A DNA stretch of 15,204 bases, from positions 1-15,204 of the forward strand of contig JAEDGL010000048.1 of the NCBI GenBank assembly GCA_016297535.1, in the 5' to 3' direction. Made by a program: the position numbers and the translations under genes. Source of the stretch: Clostridia bacterium. Its GTDB lineage: Bacteria; Bacillota; Clostridia; Christensenellales; Aristaeellaceae. Shown here one piece after another: positions 6,246 through 12,953 of this stretch (its first letter is position 1; the number at the start of each line of letters is the position of its first letter). A model generated the notes under the pieces. That model was not told the origin of the DNA. It made no database searches and worked only from the letters and a program-made list of their open reading frames with translations.

Positions 6246-6752
6246 TTATTGGCCGAGGAAATCCTCGTTTTCCAGCAGCTTTCTGTACTTTTCAATCAGC
6301 GCCTGGAAGCCCTTCTTGTATTCGGCCACGTTCTTGCGCAATCCGTCCAGCTGGCCGGAGAGGGTTTCCTTCTCGGCGCGGGCTTCATCCACAATCTGCT
6401 CAGCCTTTTCCTCGGCTTCCTTCACGATGCCCTGAGCCTTGCTCTTGGCGTTTTCCACAGCCTCGTCCGCCAAACGCTGGGCGCTAAGCAGAATGCCTTC
6501 CAGGGTAGCGCTGGTTTGGGCGACGGGCTCGCTCTTCATTACCACGGGCGCGGCGTTCTGGGCGGACGCGCGGGCGGCCTCCAGCTCCCTTTGGGCCTGA
6601 TCCAGCTGCTTTTCCAGCTCCTTGATGTGATCGAGCATGCCGGTCATTTCATCGCAAATTTCATCCAGAAACTGGTCTACATCGTTGCGGTCATATCCGC
6701 CGCCCTTAACCAAAAACTCTTTGTCGTAGATATCGTCGATCGTCAATGCCAT
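6246..6752 (-). CDS. divIVA: DivIVA-family cell division/polarity protein
   Basis: This 168-residue coiled-coil protein recognises curved membrane at septa and poles and recruits division, cell-wall or chromosome-segregation partners. The conserved N-terminal lipid-binding domain is at 1-35 (ALTIDDIYDKEFLVKGGGYD followed by RNDVDQFLDEI). Coiled-coil helices follow at about 40-65 and 90-165, rich in Ala/Glu/Lys, separated by an Ala/Pro/Ser linker (about 66-82). The ATG at 6752 is preferred: it places the conserved domain at the N-terminus and has AAAGGGG about 10 nt upstream. A longer in-frame start at 6797 would overlap ylmH. It is the last gene of the operon, the standard position of divIVA after ylmH. 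Confidence 0.93.
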   Translation of the reverse strand: MALTIDDIYDKEFLVKGGGYDRNDVDQFLDEICDEMTGMLDHIKELEKQLDQAQRELEAARASAQNAAPVVMKSEPVAQTSATLEGILLSAQRLADEAVENAKSKAQGIVKEAEEKAEQIVDEARAEKETLSGQLDGLRKNVAEYKKGFQALIEKYRKLLENEDFLGQ

Positions 6753-6768
6753 CTTCGTCAAACCCCTT

Positions 6769-7533
6769 TCAATGTGCACGTTTTCGATTGGTTCCATATC
6801 TTGTCAGCCTCAAAGGCAGACGTCCTTTTTTGGTGGGATTGCCTACTTCCTCCACAACCAGGCGGCCGTAGCCCCGTACGGATATGGCGTCTCCCTCCTG
6901 TACCCTTGCATCGGCGCGCTCGGTGGGCAGGTGCCGGTGCTTTACGCATCCCGACGCAATCAGCTCCGCCGCATCGCCTCTGGAAAGGCTGAAGCCCGCC
7001 GCGATCACCGCATCCAGCCTGAGGCTATGCACGGTGTCGCGCAGCTCTTCTCCTGCCGGGGGTTCCAGCTGCGGCCAGCTGTCCAGCAGGCGAATCTGCA
7101 GCCTCACCCGCCCTGCGCTTACCAGCGACTGGGCAATGTGCTGCGCCATCTGTTTTTCGGCAAACAGGTAGCCGGTTTCCTCCAGCAGCACGATATCGCC
7201 CATGCAGCTGCGCTTGATGCCCAGGCCCATCGCGCTGCCCAGCACATCGCGGTGCCCCGGAGCGCTCTGGTGGGGCCAGCTCAGCTCCAGCGCAACCAGC
7301 GGAAAATCCTCCGGCGCCTCCTCGTCCCAAAAACAGGCAATGCAGCGCTCGGCCTCCTCATAGCCGCCCTGCAGGGTGACATGAACCCGCTGGCGGTTGG
7401 CCGAAGCCTGCGCCCACTGCGCCTGCGCCGGGGACAGAAAAGCCGTGTAGCAGGCTTTGCCCGTGCGCGCGGTGCGCGCGGCCAGCTCGTCCAAACGGCG
7501 CATGACCTGTGCCGGATCTTCCTCGCCACGCAT
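6769..7533 (-). CDS. ylmH: S4-domain RNA-binding protein YlmH
   Basis: This 254-residue YlmH family protein has an S4 RNA-binding domain; YlmH in Bacillus has been linked to rescue of stalled ribosomal complexes, and the gene belongs to the ylm division cluster. The N-terminal part (about 1-170) matches YlmH, with the segments HRDVLGSAMGLGIKRSCMGD (about 93-112) and VRLQIRLLDS. The S4 domain lies at about 172-240 (LRLDAVIAAGFSLSRGDAAE, then LIASGCVKHRH and the EGDAISVRGYGRL turn). The C-terminus is basic. The start overlaps the yggT stop by one base (TGATG) and has no clear ribosome binding site of its own, so translation is probably coupled. Confidence 0.92.
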   Translation of the reverse strand: MRGEEDPAQVMRRLDELAARTARTGKACYTAFLSPAQAQWAQASANRQRVHVTLQGGYEEAERCIACFWDEEAPEDFPLVALELSWPHQSAPGHRDVLGSAMGLGIKRSCMGDIVLLEETGYLFAEKQMAQHIAQSLVSAGRVRLQIRLLDSWPQLEPPAGEELRDTVHSLRLDAVIAAGFSLSRGDAAELIASGCVKHRHLPTERADARVQEGDAISVRGYGRLVVEEVGNPTKKGRLPLRLTRYGTNRKRAH

Positions 7534-7808
7534 CAGAACACACGCCTGAGCAGGTTGATCAGCGCCATGGCCACGTCAATCAGCAGCCAGACCGCCAGAG
7601 GCGAAAGATCCACCGGCAGGCCGCGAAGCGACGGAAACCAGTGAAACAGCTTCAGGCGGATGGGCTGAAGCAGCGGCTCCACATAACCGGCAGCCTTGCG
7701 GAAAAGATCGTTGCCGGGCGCAAGAAAGCTCATCACGCAGTAGATCAGCAGCGCAAAGCTTGCAACGCGAAGCACCATAACGGCAAGATTGAGAATAAGA
7801 TGGATCAT
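7533..7808 (-). CDS. yggT: YggT/YlmG-family membrane protein
   Basis: This 91-residue protein has two hydrophobic helices (about 3-27 and 68-88) separated by a loop with the family-typical YVEPLLQPIR segment; this is the YggT/YlmG pattern. Members lie next to sepF in Gram-positives, cyanobacteria and chloroplast relatives and are linked to division or nucleoid/osmotic functions that are not well defined. AAGGAG sits 8 nt before the ATG, inside the end of sepF's spacer. It overlaps ylmH by one base. Confidence 0.9.
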   Translation of the reverse strand: MIHLILNLAVMVLRVASFALLIYCVMSFLAPGNDLFRKAAGYVEPLLQPIRLKLFHWFPSLRGLPVDLSPLAVWLLIDVAMALINLLRRVF

Positions 7809-7820
7809 GGCTTCCGCTCC

Positions 7821-8720
7821 TTACTGCTGAACGGTTTGATAGCGGCTGGTGGCCGCCGCAGGCTGGTACATGCCCGTAGCGTTGCCCGCCATTACGCTGC
7901 CAAAGCTGGTGGGCATGCGCTGCGCGCTCTGCGCCTGAAAGCGGGTGGTGAAGGAGCCTGCGGCAACCTGCTGGGGCTGCGCCTCCTGCTCGGGCTGCTG
8001 ATAAGCCTGCCGGGCCTCGGAATCAAAGCGCTGGCGCGACTGCTGCTGGGTATAGCCCTGCGCCTCGGGCGCGGCGGTAAACTTTTGCATGGCAGGATCC
8101 AGCACCACGCGCACGGAAGGCGAGGAAATCAGATAAATGCCGCGGGGCGAAATCTTGTTCAGCGCGCAGCCCAGCGTATAGGCCGCGCCGGAAAGCATGT
8201 CCACGCAGCGCTGACGCTCGCTGTCGGAGGCGATAAATTCCATGTTCAGGAACACGGAAGCGTTGGATTTGATGTAGGCAATCACGTCCTTGCATTCCTG
8301 ACGGCTGCGAAGCAGCACAACATATTCCACATGCGCATATACCGAGCCGTCCTGCGCGCTGCTCATGCCGGGAAACTGCACCACATTGCCGCCCTGCTGA
8401 TAGGACGCCTGACGGGGCTGCTGGTAGGATGCCTGCTGCATCATCTGCTGCTGTTGCATGGCCTGCTGCAAAGCGGTCTGCTGGGCCGCCTGCTGCCTGG
8501 CCTGGGCCTCGCGCTCCAGATCCGCCTTGCTGCGGTAGGGCACGCGGCCGCCGTATTCGCCCTCGCCCCGTCCAAAGGGATCCAGCGGCTCATGCACAGG
8601 GGCTTCGCCTTCCTCCTCTGGTGCAAGCTGCTCCGGTTCAAACTCGTTTTGCACATTGCCGCGAATAAAGCGGTCGCTCTTCTCCGTGAGCCAGTTCCCG
8701 ATTTTCTGAAACATACCCAA
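7821..8720 (-). CDS. sepF: SepF cell division protein, enlarged
   Basis: SepF is the membrane anchor and bundling partner of FtsZ at the septum. The N-terminal amphipathic membrane-targeting helix (GMFQKIGNWLTEK, about 2-14) is present. The SepF core is at about 128-207, with VFLNMEFIASDSERQRCVDM, LSGAAYTLGCALNKI and GIYLISSP segments. The protein is 299 residues, about twice the usual 150. A long linker (about 20-127) includes a Gln/Ala/Met-rich run (about 74-110) with two ASYQQ copies, and a Gln-rich tail of about 90 residues (210-299) follows the core. The TTG at 8720 is chosen because AGGGGG at 8730-8735 is 9 nt upstream; the ATG at 8714 (15 nt spacing) is the alternative and loses two residues. 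It follows yggS, the usual order. Confidence 0.92.
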   Translation of the reverse strand: MGMFQKIGNWLTEKSDRFIRGNVQNEFEPEQLAPEEEGEAPVHEPLDPFGRGEGEYGGRVPYRSKADLEREAQARQQAAQQTALQQAMQQQQMMQQASYQQPRQASYQQGGNVVQFPGMSSAQDGSVYAHVEYVVLLRSRQECKDVIAYIKSNASVFLNMEFIASDSERQRCVDMLSGAAYTLGCALNKISPRGIYLISSPSVRVVLDPAMQKFTAAPEAQGYTQQQSRQRFDSEARQAYQQPEQEAQPQQVAAGSFTTRFQAQSAQRMPTSFGSVMAGNATGMYQPAAATSRYQTVQQ

Positions 8721-8743
8721 TTTGGTTAACCCCCTACTGCCGG

Positions 8744-9466
8744 TCAGTCACGGCGGTACAGCGCCGTACCCACGCGCACCATCGTTGCGCCATTGCGCGC
8801 GGCAATCCTGTAATCGTTTGACATTCCCATGGAAAGCTCGCGCATTTCCACGCCTTCAATGTTCAAATCACGCATTTGCTCAAACAGCCTTCGCATTTCC
8901 CCAAACAGCCTGTCCAGCTCCGTTTCCGGGGCGGCCAGCGGCATGATCGCCATCAGCCCCTCCACATGAAGGTTGGGGTAATGGCGCATTTGGCGAAGAA
9001 AGCCTTCCACTTCGCATGCGGGCATGCCGCCCTTTTGCGCCTCGCCGGCGATGTTCACCTGCACCAGCGCGGGAAGCACCCTCCCGTGCTGAGCCGCGCG
9101 GCGGTCCACCTCGCGCGCCAGCTCCAAACGGTCCAGCGAATGCAGCATGCATACCGTATCTATTATATCTTTAACTTTGTTGGTTTGCAACCTTCCAATC
9201 CAGTGCAAACGAAATTCCGGTGCAATTTCCGGTAATTTGGGCAGCGCAACCTGCGCACGGTTTTCGCCGATATCCAGAATGCCCAGCGGCTTGAGCAGAT
9301 TGATCACCCTGGGCGCAACGGTTTTGGTTACGGCAATCAGCCTGGCAGGCGGCTGATTGGAATAGCGGTTTTCCTCAAGGCCCTGCAGCACGCGCTGCAC
9401 ATTGCTCTGAAGCAGCCGTTGGTCAATCTCCGGAAGCAGCGGCTGAACAGACTTGTTTTCTTCCAT
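8744..9466 (-). CDS. yggS: PLP homeostasis protein YggS/YlmE
   Basis: This 240-residue member of the YggS/PLPBP (alanine-racemase-fold) family binds pyridoxal 5'-phosphate and buffers its level in the cytoplasm without known catalysis. The PLP lysine is K48 in ARLIAVTKTV. Other family motifs are DIGENRAQ (about 65-72), HWIGRLQTNK (about 89-98), LVQVNIAGEAQKGG (about 133-146), GLMAIMP (about 169-175) and the phosphate-binding MRELSMGMSNDY (about 208-219). GGAGG is 9 nt before the ATG. It corresponds to ylmE of the Bacillus ylm cluster, immediately before sepF. Confidence 0.95.
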   Translation of the reverse strand: MEENKSVQPLLPEIDQRLLQSNVQRVLQGLEENRYSNQPPARLIAVTKTVAPRVINLLKPLGILDIGENRAQVALPKLPEIAPEFRLHWIGRLQTNKVKDIIDTVCMLHSLDRLELAREVDRRAAQHGRVLPALVQVNIAGEAQKGGMPACEVEGFLRQMRHYPNLHVEGLMAIMPLAAPETELDRLFGEMRRLFEQMRDLNIEGVEMRELSMGMSNDYRIAARNGATMVRVGTALYRRD

Positions 9467-9480
9467 ACTCCCATGCCTCC

Positions 9481-10977
9481 TCAGAACAGTCGAACCGACT
9501 GGCCGCGTGTGAGGGTGCCGGTTTGCACGGGGCTGATATAGGCGTATCCGCCCTGCTGGCGCAGCAGCTTTACCGGCACAAACACCTGATTTTCGCTGGT
9601 TACCAGCACCACGCCGGGCTGGCCGTTTTTTTCATACATCGCCTTTTGCGGCACCTTCAGGCAATCCACATATTCGCCCAGCTGCGCCGTACAGGTGCGC
9701 ATATACAGCACATCCGATACATCGCCGATTACCGCCAGCCGCAGCAGCAGCTCGCCGCCGGAGCGGGTAAAGCTGAGCACCTGCGCATCCACCACCGTAT
9801 CGGTAAACTGCTCCAGCACCAGCTTGAGCGTCATGCCCTCCACGGGGTTCCACACGCTATCCTCCACAAGCATGAGCACCGCGTAGTTGTTCTGCTTGAC
9901 CAGACGGTACAGATTGGTGCGCCCGCGCTGGGCGGCGGAGGTGGCGGGACGGTTGCCGTTGATCATGGAACGAACTTCGGACGGGGTGTATTTTTCAAAC
10001 TCGGAGGGGGTAAGCGCATACTCGAAGCCGTCGGTATAAAAGCTGACGATGCTTTCCTGTGTGGCAACCTTTTGCTTAATCCAGCTGTCGATGCGCTGCT
10101 GCTGGGTGGTTTCGTCATCGTAGAGACGGTTAAGGCGCATATCGCTGGAATATTTGCTGCGGAAATAGCTCTGGCGCTGGGTGATGGCGGATTCCAGAAT
10201 GCTTTCCTGATTGAGCAGGTTGCCGCGCGCACCCTGCACCAGGCTGCGCACCTCCAGCCCCCGCTGCAATACCTCGCTTTCCAGGCGGGTCATCTTCTGG
10301 TCATAGGCTGTTTCGGATTTGAGCAGCGTTTGCTGATAATCCTTGATCTGGTCGCGGTAGTCCTGCAAGGTGGTCATTTCCTTGGAGCTGTAGCCCGTGG
10401 AATACACATAGCAGATGACATCGCCGCGATATACCTGCGTGCCCTCCTGTGCCACATATTCAATGTTCTGAACGCCTTCGTCGTCGTAGGCGGTCTCGTT
10501 GCGCACAATCAGCGCGTCGCCCCTGTGGGTTTGGCCCAGGGTGCCATCCTCCACAACGGCGGTGTTCAGCTGCGGCTGGCCAATTTGATCCTTCAAAAAG
10601 AACCATGCCGCCCCGGCTATCAGCACAAGCGCAACCAGCATAACCCAGCGTCCGCCGCCACCCTTGCCGTTTTTGCGCGCACGCTTCTTTTTGCCTTGCG
10701 CAGGCGGCTGAACGGGCTGCTGCATGGTGGGCATCTGGGGCATTTGCTGCATGTATGCCTGGTACTGCATCTGCTGCAGTACCTCCGGCGTAAGCGGAGG
10801 CTGCTGCGGCCACTGCCCCTGCGGAGGCTGGCCCGGCATGACCGGCTGCTGGGGCCACGGGGTTTGCATACCCGGCTGGCCCTGAGGCGCCCACTGGCCG
10901 TTTGGCATGTTGGGCTGCTGCGAAAAAAAGGGATCAAAGCCTCCCTGTGGCTGATTGGGATCTGGCTGCACGCGCAT
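9481..10977 (-). CDS. HlyD-like membrane protein with PQ-rich cytoplasmic tail
   Basis: This 498-residue protein has a Pro/Gln/Met-rich N-terminal region (about 1-95), a basic stop-transfer patch (KKKRARKNGK, about 96-105), one membrane helix (about 111-128) and a large extracytoplasmic part. That part resembles HlyD/RND membrane-fusion proteins: a barrel-like start ending in YVAQEGTQVYRGDVICYVYS, a long coiled-coil hairpin (about 195-320), and a return to barrel strands ending in VPVKLLRQQGGYAYISPV and TGTLTRGQSVRLF. No ABC or RND transporter gene is adjacent; it lies between the sigma factor and yggS, where some clostridial genomes carry a similar gene. The function is unknown, and an envelope or division scaffold role is possible. 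AGGTGA abuts the ATG; a GTG two codons later has better spacing to GAGG. Confidence 0.75.
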   Translation of the reverse strand: MRVQPDPNQPQGGFDPFFSQQPNMPNGQWAPQGQPGMQTPWPQQPVMPGQPPQGQWPQQPPLTPEVLQQMQYQAYMQQMPQMPTMQQPVQPPAQGKKKRARKNGKGGGGRWVMLVALVLIAGAAWFFLKDQIGQPQLNTAVVEDGTLGQTHRGDALIVRNETAYDDEGVQNIEYVAQEGTQVYRGDVICYVYSTGYSSKEMTTLQDYRDQIKDYQQTLLKSETAYDQKMTRLESEVLQRGLEVRSLVQGARGNLLNQESILESAITQRQSYFRSKYSSDMRLNRLYDDETTQQQRIDSWIKQKVATQESIVSFYTDGFEYALTPSEFEKYTPSEVRSMINGNRPATSAAQRGRTNLYRLVKQNNYAVLMLVEDSVWNPVEGMTLKLVLEQFTDTVVDAQVLSFTRSGGELLLRLAVIGDVSDVLYMRTCTAQLGEYVDCLKVPQKAMYEKNGQPGVVLVTSENQVFVPVKLLRQQGGYAYISPVQTGTLTRGQSVRLF

Positions 10978-11007
10978 TCACCTCACATCAAAAAACACTG
11001 TGCCGCC

Positions 11008-11739
11008 CTACGCCTGCTCGATGGCACGCAGGCGGCTGAGAACGCGGCGTTCCAGGCGTGACACCTGCATCTGGGATACCCCCAGGCGTTTGGCGGTTTC
11101 GCGCTGGCCAAGGCCGTCGCGATAGCGCAGAAGGAGCATTTTTTTCTCCGTTTCATTTACTTTGGATAAAATCCATTCCATCCATTCGCGGCGTTCCAGC
11201 TTTTCATAGCCCGCGTCGCCGCCGCCCAGCAGCTCTTCCAGACGGGTTTCTCCATCCTCGCCCACGGGCATATCCAGCGATACATAGTCATTCCGCGTGC
11301 GCAGGCTGAGAAGGGTGAGCACCTCCTCGGGCGCAATGCCCATGCGCTGCGCGAGTTCCGCGGCCGTGGGCGCGCGCAGATGCTCGCGTTCAAAGGCCTC
11401 CTGGGCCTGGGTTAACTGATACAGCCGCTGGCGAAGGTCGCGCGGCAGGCGAAGCATACCGCCGCGATCCCGCAGATGATTGCGCACCTCGCCGGTAATG
11501 GTGGGCACCGCATAGGTGACAAAGCGGAATCCCCGGTCCGGCTCAAAGCGCTCGATTGCCTTGAGAAGCGCAATGGCGGCCACCTGCTCCAGATCCTCCA
11601 CCTCTACGCCCCGCCCGGCAAACTTGCGCGCTACGGTATGCGCCAGGGGCAGATAGCCCTCCACCAGCCGGTCGCGCAGCGCCGAATCGCGTGTGGCGGC
11701 ATATTGCTCCAGCAGGGGAAGCAGTCGTTCGTCGTTCAT
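11008..11739 (-). CDS. RNA polymerase sigma factor, SigB/SigF/SigG group
   Basis: This 243-residue sigma-70 family group 3 factor has the general stress/sporulation layout. Region 2 covers about 25-95 (DRLVEGYLPLAHTVARKF, then EDLEQVAAIALLKAIERF and FRFVTYAVPTITGEVRNHLR). Region 3 covers about 98-165 with a LAQRMGIAPEEVLTLLSL helix pair. Region 4 covers about 185-240 with the helix-turn-helix GQRETAKRLGVSQMQVSRLE. The TYAVPTITGE stretch is the signature of the SigB/F/G group. GGAGG is 5 nt before the ATG. It follows an RsbW/SpoIIAB-like gene by 12 nt and heads the ylm division genes, the place sigG holds in Bacillus. I cannot decide between a forespore sigma (F or G) and a stress sigma (B) from sequence alone. 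Confidence 0.88.
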   Translation of the reverse strand: MNDERLLPLLEQYAATRDSALRDRLVEGYLPLAHTVARKFAGRGVEVEDLEQVAAIALLKAIERFEPDRGFRFVTYAVPTITGEVRNHLRDRGGMLRLPRDLRQRLYQLTQAQEAFEREHLRAPTAAELAQRMGIAPEEVLTLLSLRTRNDYVSLDMPVGEDGETRLEELLGGGDAGYEKLERREWMEWILSKVNETEKKMLLLRYRDGLGQRETAKRLGVSQMQVSRLERRVLSRLRAIEQA

Positions 11740-11751
11740 GGCTTCCTCCGC

Positions 11752-12135
11752 TTATACGGGCATGGCGCACCGAATGCCGTGCACGCCGTCCTCGTCCGCC
11801 TCCAGCGCTACCTGCGGCATCAGAGTTTCCAGCACGCCTCGGGTAATATCAAGATCCAGCTCATCCGTCTCCTGCACGCGCGTGCGCTGCCGTGCACAGA
11901 ATTGCACGCGCAGCATGCCGTTTTCCACACTCGCACAGATCTCCACGCACTGCGGACGTCCCGCCTGATGAAGCAGGCAATCCAATGCCTCGGCCGCTAC
12001 GGTACGAAGATCGCCCAGCACATCCACCTCCAGCCCGGCAATCATGCCAAGGCCGCTCAGCGCCAGCGTAGCCACAGGCGCATAATCCATACTGGCCGGA
12101 ATGGTCAAACGTACTTCACGGGACAGCTCATTCAT
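11752..12135 (-). CDS. Degenerate RsbW/SpoIIAB-like anti-sigma protein
   Basis: This 127-residue protein matches the overall pattern of RsbW/SpoIIAB serine-kinase anti-sigma factors (GHKL fold): an opening REVRLTIPASMDYAPVATLA strand and helix (7-26), the N-box helix DLRTVAAEALDCLLHQ (42-57), a middle strand pair (64-82), and a C-terminal VLETLMPQVALEADEDG (101-117) like the 'LMETLMDEV' region. The N-box Glu is kept (E49), but the ATP/Mg-binding Asn four residues on is Cys (C53). The glycine-rich G1 (DxGxG) and G2 boxes are not recognisable. It probably no longer binds ATP or phosphorylates a partner, but may still bind the sigma factor encoded 12 nt downstream. GAGGTG 7 nt before the ATG fixes the start. 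No RsbV/SpoIIAA-like gene is nearby. Confidence 0.6.
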   Translation of the reverse strand: MNELSREVRLTIPASMDYAPVATLALSGLGMIAGLEVDVLGDLRTVAAEALDCLLHQAGRPQCVEICASVENGMLRVQFCARQRTRVQETDELDLDITRGVLETLMPQVALEADEDGVHGIRCAMPV

Positions 12136-12191
12136 TCGGGAACACCTCGCATTGCAGGAGTCAAAAGACCGCGGCGCAGTTAATAGCCATT

Positions 12192-12953
12192 TTATTGTAA
12201 CACATCCGTAATCATTTTGACAAGAAGTAATATCAAAACGCACAGCATCATGGTACGAATCAGCTTGCTGCCCTTGCGGATGGTCAGGCGGCTTCCCAGC
12301 GCCGCGCCCGCCATGGAGCACAGCCCCGCAGGAAGCCCCAGCAGCCACAGCACATCACCCGTGGCAAACAGACTAATGAGCGCGGCGATATTGCTCATCA
12401 GATTAGGCACCTTGGCCGTGCCGCTGGCGGTAACATCATCCAGCCCGAAGATGTGCACAAACAGCAAAATCAAAAACGTGCCCGTGCCGGGGCCGACCAG
12501 CCCGTCATAAAAGCCGATGGCGCAGCCAATGAGCAGCGCGATCAGCACGGTCTGCAGATCCGAAAACGCCCTGCGCTGAACGGCCTGTCCATGGCCGCGC
12601 AGCGTAAAGATGGCGGCTACCGGCAGGCAGCACATGACCAGAACGCGGATGGCCTGATCCGACAGCGATTTCATGACCACCACGCCCAGCACGCTGGCAG
12701 CCAGTGCCGAAAAACCCGCGCACAGGCCGATGCGCCTTTCGATCTTGCCGCTGGTGGCGTAGTTGTACGTTGCCAGCGCCGTGCCCATGCAGGCAGAAAG
12801 CTTGTTGGTACCCGCCGCCGTGGCGGCTGGAAGGCCTGCCAGATAGTAGGCCGGCAGCGAGATCAATCCGCCGCCGCCCGCGATGGAATCCACAAACCCT
12901 GCCAGCGCCACCAGCGGACAAACGGTAAGGAACATTTGAAGCGTCAGTTCCAT
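12192..12953 (-). CDS. TauE/SafE (TSUP, YfcA-type) permease
   Basis: This 253-residue membrane protein of the TauE/SafE (TSUP) family, carriers linked to transport of sulfite, sulfonates, sulfoacetate or other small anions, has about 8 hydrophobic segments. The two half-repeats each carry the family signature: FVDSIAGGGGLISLPAYYLA (20-39) in the first, and GFYDGLVGPGTGTFLILLF (147-165) in the second, a pattern closest to YfcA-like members. AAGGAGG 7 nt before the ATG at 12953 fixes the start. A longer upstream reading in the same frame lies inside the neighbouring gene. It overlaps the preceding membrane protein gene by 10 nt. Its stop codon lies inside the -10 region of the next promoter. 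The substrate is unknown; the aspartate kinase neighbour hints at amino-acid or sulfur metabolism, but only weakly. Confidence 0.88.
   Translation of the reverse strand: MELTLQMFLTVCPLVALAGFVDSIAGGGGLISLPAYYLAGLPAATAAGTNKLSACMGTALATYNYATSGKIERRIGLCAGFSALAASVLGVVVMKSLSDQAIRVLVMCCLPVAAIFTLRGHGQAVQRRAFSDLQTVLIALLIGCAIGFYDGLVGPGTGTFLILLFVHIFGLDDVTASGTAKVPNLMSNIAALISLFATGDVLWLLGLPAGLCSMAGAALGSRLTIRKGSKLIRTMMLCVLILLLVKMITDVLQ
12194..12223 (-). promoter_or_regulatory. Promoter of the sigma/ylm operon
   Basis: On the minus strand TTGTCA (12218-12223) and TACAAT (12194-12199) are 18 nt apart. The boxes lie in the last codons and stop of the TauE-like gene. The predicted start near 12187 leaves a leader of about 50 nt before the anti-sigma-like gene. 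No terminator separates the two operons, so read-through from upstream is also possible. Confidence 0.55.
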
